From contig JAITAM010000203.1 in NCBI GenBank assembly GCA_031284085.1, positions 1 to 8,967 on the forward strand: DNA of 8,967 nt. The letters are read 5' to 3'. The notes under the pieces are model-generated. The model was not told where the DNA came from. It saw nothing but the letters and a program-made list of their open reading frames with translations, and ran no database searches. Position 1 is the stretch's first letter; each line of letters starts with the position of its first letter. Both the position numbers and the translations under genes were made by a program. The stretch comes from Spirochaetaceae bacterium (GTDB taxonomy: Bacteria; Spirochaetota; Spirochaetia; Treponematales; Breznakiellaceae). Of this stretch, positions 5,064-8,967 are shown one piece after another.

Positions 5064-7307
5064 TTACTTACTAGTTGCTTGCCAATAGCCTTTCCATTCA
5101 GCAGGATGTTCTTTGTAATACCGGCATTGCTGAGCATAGTAAAAAGACGGCTTATCGACATTTGCTAGAGCTTCAAATAAAGGTAAAGCCTGATCAAATT
5201 GCGCCGCATAAAACAAAGAGCGAGCCTTATCAAAACGTTTGAACAGCTCCTGTTTTTCATGCCAAGCCGCTTCACTAACCGGTTCGTACACAGTAACCGG
5301 CTTGGTTTTGCCGACTACGGCAAGTTCAGCAAGTTTACGCCCAAAGAACGTGCCTGCTTGCCCTGCCTGCATGAAGGTATTTTCGGTACACATAATATAT
5401 GTACCGAACTGTTTGTTCTGTCCTTCGAGCCGAGCGGCCAAATTAACCGAGTCGCCTAACATAGTGTAATCAAAACGCTTATTAGACCCCATATTACCGA
5501 CGACAGCATAGCCGGTATTAAGCCCTATACGTGTTAGCAGGCGCACACCGTACTGTTCATAAAAAAGCTCTTGCCTTTCGGCAAGTAGTTTCTGGCAGGC
5601 AAGTGATGCAGAAAGCGCACGGGCCGCATGATCTTTATAACTTAAAGGCGCATTCCAAAATGCAATAATAGCATCGCCTTCGTATTTATCAATGGTACCG
5701 CCTGAGTCAAGGATGGTGTCGGTCATAACTGATAAATAATCGTTAAGCATTTCAGTCAACTGTGTTGGATCAAGTTTTTCACTGACTGTAGTAAAGCCCT
5801 GTATATCAGAAAAAAATATGCTTATTTCCCGGCGTTCCCCGCCAAGCTGCAAGCGTTCCGGATTGGCAAGAAGCTGATCAATAACGGTCGGGTTCAAATA
5901 CTGACTAAACGCCGATTTAATAAAACGCTTTTGGCTGCCCTCTGTCGCATAGTTATAGAGCGTTGAAGCAAAGAAGGCAAGAATAGTGGCAACCATAGGA
6001 GCAACCATAGGCAGCCACAGGCCAGCTTGATGATAGGCAAAAAAAGCCCCGACTATAATAACTACCAATACACCGCCGCTAGTACCAAGCGCTACAGGGA
6101 TTTTTCCTGAGTAAAGCACAAGAGAGCATACAAGAACAGTGATCACAAGACAAAGTACAATACCTACACTACGAGGGGCTTCTCGAATAAAATCTTGCTG
6201 TAAGAGATTGTCCAGCATAGTAATGTGCATACCAACACCCGGATACACTGATGAGATAGGATTGGTACAAATATCAAAAAGGCCGGGCGCATAGTAACCA
6301 AAGAATATGTACTTCCCGGCAAAATTCTCAGGCGGCAAAAGCGGTTCTTTACCTGCATGATAAGCCTCAGCGCTTTGTAGTATCTCTTGTGCGGTGTACG
6401 GAATGTAGCGTTCAAGGTTGCCTCGAAACCGAAGCAGAGTCCGTCCGTTTTTATCGACCGGAATCTGGTACGCACCCCACGTTATAAGCTGTTTTTTGTC
6501 ATCGTAGCTAATCTGCGGCTCTAATCCGGATGCTAGAAGCGAAGCGGCGGCTAAACCGGGTATAGCTTTGCCGTCAAAAACCGCAAAGAGATTGTGCCGC
6601 CTGAATACATCGTCAGGATCGGCTTTGCCGGTAATATTACCTATGACGCCGGCAGAATCACGGATCGTATCAACAGGGAATTGTGCGCCAATCTCTCCGG
6701 TTAAAACGTTAAATTTTGACAAGTCTTGTGTCCAGCCGCTTGTATCAAAAAGCGGCGTGTTCAAAGTCTCAGGCCATTTCGCGGTATTGCCGGATTGAGT
6801 ACTAAAAAAGACGGTCTGTACTACTTTTCCAAAATCGGATGCGGCACGGGCAAAACTTTCATCATCGTTAAATACCGGATTAGAACGGAGGCTTTGTGTT
6901 TCTGTTGCAGGCTCGCCGCCGTTACGGTTGATACCTTCTATATTATTCAGTATAGAGTCAAAGACGGTATCATAAAGCGATGGTTCTGAGAAGATTACAT
7001 CGAATGCGAAAGAAGAAGCGCCGCCTTCATTGATATAATCAACTATCTCGGCGTAAGCCTGCCGCGGCCATGGCCATGACCATGATCGCTGCTGGCGCGC
7101 CCAATCAATACTGTCTTGATCGAGCAGAATGAGAACAATGTCATCAGAAGGTCTGGTATAAGGCGCTAAGGTTGTTACACGCAGATCGTACAACTTGTAT
7201 TCTGAATAATCAAAACCGCCGGCCATATAGCACAGTACTACCGCTGCAAAGACCGACGCACTGATAATGAGAGTAGCCCGTATCTTTTTATTGACCTTTT
7301 TACTCAC
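5064..7307 (-). CDS. CHASE2-domain class III adenylate cyclase
   Basis: A membrane protein of 747 residues that should make cAMP from ATP in response to an envelope signal. The GTG at 7307 is preferred over an ATG at 7373 because AGGA lies 6 bases before it and this clears the M48 stop by 16 bases; the longer form would overlap that gene by 50. Order: membrane segment (11-31), extracytoplasmic CHASE2 domain (about 34-373), three membrane segments (about 380-451), cyclase domain (about 490-675), and a short helical C-terminus with a TPR-like look (680-747). Catalytic residues are present: metal-binding D501 (FFSDIQGF) and D545 (KYEGD), adenine-selecting K541 and T615 (YTMLGD), and transition-state N622 and R626 (VNLAAR). 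The Lys/Thr pair points to ATP, not GTP. It is the last gene of a three-gene operon. Confidence 0.93.
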   Translation of the reverse strand: MSKKVNKKIRATLIISASVFAAVVLCYMAGGFDYSEYKLYDLRVTTLAPYTRPSDDIVLILLDQDSIDWARQQRSWSWPWPRQAYAEIVDYINEGGASSFAFDVIFSEPSLYDTVFDSILNNIEGINRNGGEPATETQSLRSNPVFNDDESFARAASDFGKVVQTVFFSTQSGNTAKWPETLNTPLFDTSGWTQDLSKFNVLTGEIGAQFPVDTIRDSAGVIGNITGKADPDDVFRRHNLFAVFDGKAIPGLAAASLLASGLEPQISYDDKKQLITWGAYQIPVDKNGRTLLRFRGNLERYIPYTAQEILQSAEAYHAGKEPLLPPENFAGKYIFFGYYAPGLFDICTNPISSVYPGVGMHITMLDNLLQQDFIREAPRSVGIVLCLVITVLVCSLVLYSGKIPVALGTSGGVLVVIIVGAFFAYHQAGLWLPMVAPMVATILAFFASTLYNYATEGSQKRFIKSAFSQYLNPTVIDQLLANPERLQLGGERREISIFFSDIQGFTTVSEKLDPTQLTEMLNDYLSVMTDTILDSGGTIDKYEGDAIIAFWNAPLSYKDHAARALSASLACQKLLAERQELFYEQYGVRLLTRIGLNTGYAVVGNMGSNKRFDYTMLGDSVNLAARLEGQNKQFGTYIMCTENTFMQAGQAGTFFGRKLAELAVVGKTKPVTVYEPVSEAAWHEKQELFKRFDKARSLFYAAQFDQALPLFEALANVDKPSFYYAQQCRYYKEHPAEWKGYWQATSK

Positions 7308-7323
7308 GCTGCTTCCTGATCCT

Positions 7324-8433
7324 CTAATTCTCTTGTATAAAAAGAATACTAAACCTTTCTTTCCTGAATTCACGGGTATCCTCTACAACAGAATACCGAT
7401 CAATAGAAAGTTTTATGTTAGCTATACGGTCTTTCGGACTTGGATGCGTCTTGTTAAAACCTCCGGGCTGCTTCGGCTGATTTTGCTCAAGGACCTGCAA
7501 AACGTCAATCATACTCGACGGATAATATCCGGCTAATACAAGCAAAGCCAGCGCCGTCTTGTCCGCCTCAAACTCTTGTACTTGAGAATAACCGTTCTCG
7601 CTGATTACAAGCCAAACATCGTGCAGCGCTTTTGAGAATTCAGCATACTCATCGGTTATTCCGGCTGCTGCGGCCGCTTCTGCTGCGGCTTTATCGGCAA
7701 TCTGCCATAATTCAGCTTGCCAAGTGCTGGCGTTGATTATTTGAACCGCATGTTTCAGTTGGATATGAGCAATCTCGTGGGCAAGAACTGCCGCAAGCGC
7801 ATCTTCCGATTGAGCCGCACTGATAAGCCCATAACTGATAAAAATGTGTCCTCCCGGTGTGGCAAAAGCGTTGATCTCAGGAGTATCAAGAATAACAACA
7901 TGGTAGCCGTTAAATATGTCCGGTACCGGAGAGTTAGCCGTTATCGTTACACAAATCTTGTTGAGATAAGCCGTCAAAAGAGGGTTATCCAAAGTTTTGT
8001 ACTGCGCTAGAACGTTGGCGGCTACCGCTCGTCCTAGGTAGTATTCGTCTACGGTCGTCATCGGCTCTTTGTCTTTGACCGCCTGATCGAGCCGGTCAAG
8101 GATGGCTTGGATATCAATCTCAGCAGACCCATCCTGACTTGAAGAGGGCGGTGTCGTAGGGGCAGCCGGCGCTACCGCAGCGCCTTTTTCCGGGGCTGCC
8201 TGCGGAGAAGCTTGTGCCGTTGAAGCGCCGCTCGCCGATGATGTGGAGGAACTATCGCTTCCCTCCGACTCTTTGGAGCTGAGGGTGTTGCCTACATTCG
8301 TCAACACGTCGTTTATAGAAACAGAACCGGATACGGTTTCCCCGTTATGATACGCTCTGCCGCTTATGGTAGTGCCGCAAGCGACATATAAAGAGGCAAG
8401 AAGCGCAAGGCCTATTAGTTTCATTAGTTTCAT
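7324..8433 (-). CDS. M48-family zinc metalloprotease, lipoprotein
   Basis: A 369-residue exported protein. The N-terminus is a lipoprotein signal ending LYVAC, with lipidation expected at Cys19; the loose lipobox is typical of spirochaetes. A low-complexity Ser/Ala/Pro-rich linker (about 52-104) separates the anchor from the M48 domain (about 125-345). The zinc site is HEIAH (219-223) with third ligand Glu287 in ExxAD; INAFATPGG (187-195) is a family signature. Relatives such as BepA and LoiP act in quality control of envelope proteins, so a similar role is inferred. GGAGG stands 7 bases before the ATG, which overlaps the SH3 gene's stop by 4 bases (ATGA). The stop is 16 bases before the cyclase GTG. 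All ligands are present, so the enzyme should be active. Confidence 0.92.
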   Translation of the reverse strand: MKLMKLIGLALLASLYVACGTTISGRAYHNGETVSGSVSINDVLTNVGNTLSSKESEGSDSSSTSSASGASTAQASPQAAPEKGAAVAPAAPTTPPSSSQDGSAEIDIQAILDRLDQAVKDKEPMTTVDEYYLGRAVAANVLAQYKTLDNPLLTAYLNKICVTITANSPVPDIFNGYHVVILDTPEINAFATPGGHIFISYGLISAAQSEDALAAVLAHEIAHIQLKHAVQIINASTWQAELWQIADKAAAEAAAAAGITDEYAEFSKALHDVWLVISENGYSQVQEFEADKTALALLVLAGYYPSSMIDVLQVLEQNQPKQPGGFNKTHPSPKDRIANIKLSIDRYSVVEDTREFRKERFSILFIQEN

Positions 8434-8894
8434 TGATCATCCTCCACAGATAAATGTCCGACTGTAATAAAGTCTTGAAGCTCTTCAAGCGAAACAGACA
8501 GCGTTTCTATAACGTCAACAACCGTATAATCAACGCCTTCTTTCTGATGGACCGTTTCGACCGTGCTGGAGAAGCCTTTCCCGGCAAGGGCAAGTTCGCT
8601 TGCCGAAGCGTTACGGTCTGTTGTTAAGACCCGTTTGCTTGTTAAGCTTGCCAGCGTGACCCAGCCGGTTTTTGCGGCTGCTGTTTTTACCTTGACCCAT
8701 TTACTGTCCTTTTTTTCTTCAATGGTAATGGTATCCCCTAATTGTAAGGTTTGGATAGTACCGGCAAAGAGTCCGGTTCCGGATTTAACTGCCGCTGTTT
8801 TATTGGCAACGTACATAGTGCTTCCCGGGGATTGGGCTGCAAGACTTGCACAAAGCACAGCGCCTACTGCTAACGCCATAATTATTCGTTTCAT
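8430..8894 (-). CDS. Secreted protein with bacterial SH3-like domain
   Basis: A 154-residue protein when started at the ATG at 8894, which places a typical signal peptide (MKRIIMALAVGAVLCASLAA) at the very front; an in-frame ATG at 8912 would add six residues. Neither start has a clear Shine-Dalgarno sequence. The mature part carries an SH3b-like beta barrel (about 27-90, with TLQLGDTITIEEKKDSKWVK and GWVTLASL), a fold that often binds peptidoglycan or proteins. The C-terminus (about 100-154) is unrecognised and ends acidic (SVEDDQ). It is probably periplasmic. It is the first visible gene of the operon with the M48 protease (4 base overlap) and the cyclase, so it may be a partner or ligand sensor for one of them; that is inference. 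Confidence 0.82.
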   Translation of the reverse strand: MKRIIMALAVGAVLCASLAAQSPGSTMYVANKTAAVKSGTGLFAGTIQTLQLGDTITIEEKKDSKWVKVKTAAAKTGWVTLASLTSKRVLTTDRNASASELALAGKGFSSTVETVHQKEGVDYTVVDVIETLSVSLEELQDFITVGHLSVEDDQ

Positions 8895-8900
8895 AGATAA

Positions 8901-8929
8901 AAAGTACACCATAATAATAGATTTGGCAA
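8901..8929 (-). promoter_or_regulatory. Weak promoter candidate for the SH3-M48-cyclase operon
   Basis: On the minus strand TTGCCA (8929-8924) is followed after 17 bases by TACTTT (8906-8901). Transcription would then start close to the ATG at 8894, giving a nearly leaderless mRNA, which would fit the missing Shine-Dalgarno sequence. Other AT-rich hexamers (TATTAT at 8919-8911) are also possible. Confidence 0.25.
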
Positions 8930-8940
8930 GAGCATTTGTT

Positions 8941-8967
8941 AGCCTGCGGCTCTTTCAACGTTTCACT
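8941..8967 (+). repeat. Possible start of another module M copy, cut by the window edge
   Basis: The hairpin AGCC-TGC-GGCT (8941-8951) is the exact reverse complement of the one at 162-172. It is followed by CTTTCAACGTTTCA, which resembles GTTTCAAAGGTTG of module M. Too little remains to be sure. Confidence 0.35.

Noticed and set aside
7308..7373. Upstream ATG start of the cyclase, adding 22 residues
   Set aside because: It would overlap the M48 gene by 50 bases and has no clear Shine-Dalgarno sequence, whereas the GTG at 7307 has AGGA at the right distance.

Overview
The window looks like chromosomal DNA of a spirochaete, most plausibly a Treponema. This is inferred from gene content: a CHASE2 adenylate cyclase, a PilZ protein carrying a large insertion, a 2-oxoacid:ferredoxin oxidoreductase, a lipoprotein with a loose spirochaete-style lipobox, and GTG starts. 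No rRNA, tRNA or taxon-specific marker is present, so the genus is a guess.

Layout. Positions 1-1147 hold no convincing gene. They are a mosaic of repeats: tandem arrays of 21 and 23 bp units, and several copies of a longer module (M) that opens with a small GC-rich hairpin. M occurs in both orientations here and recurs at 4834-4902, with a possible partial copy at the right edge. Positions 1213-3502 (+) form a three-gene cluster: the beta and gamma subunits of a 2-oxoacid:ferredoxin oxidoreductase and a two-Gate (nucleoside recognition) membrane protein. Positions 3511-4728 (-) encode a PilZ protein whose two ligand-binding motifs are split by a GAF-like insert. Positions 4729-5063 are intergenic: an extended -10 promoter for the PilZ gene, an M copy, and on the opposite strand a candidate small RNA with a pyrimidine-rich loop and an intrinsic terminator. 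Positions 5064-8894 (-) form a tightly packed operon transcribed right to left: a secreted SH3 protein, an M48 metalloprotease lipoprotein and a CHASE2 adenylate cyclase.

How the genes may work together. The SH3-M48-cyclase operon places two exported envelope proteins directly upstream of a membrane cyclase with an extracytoplasmic sensor domain, which suggests an envelope-state to cAMP circuit. The adjacent PilZ protein adds a likely c-di-GMP effector. The oxidoreductase lacks its alpha and ferredoxin-like subunits within the window. They may lie left of the repeat mosaic or elsewhere.

The least explained signals are the repeat mosaic, whose hairpins keep their layout while the stem sequences change, and the small RNA candidate at about 4946-5055.
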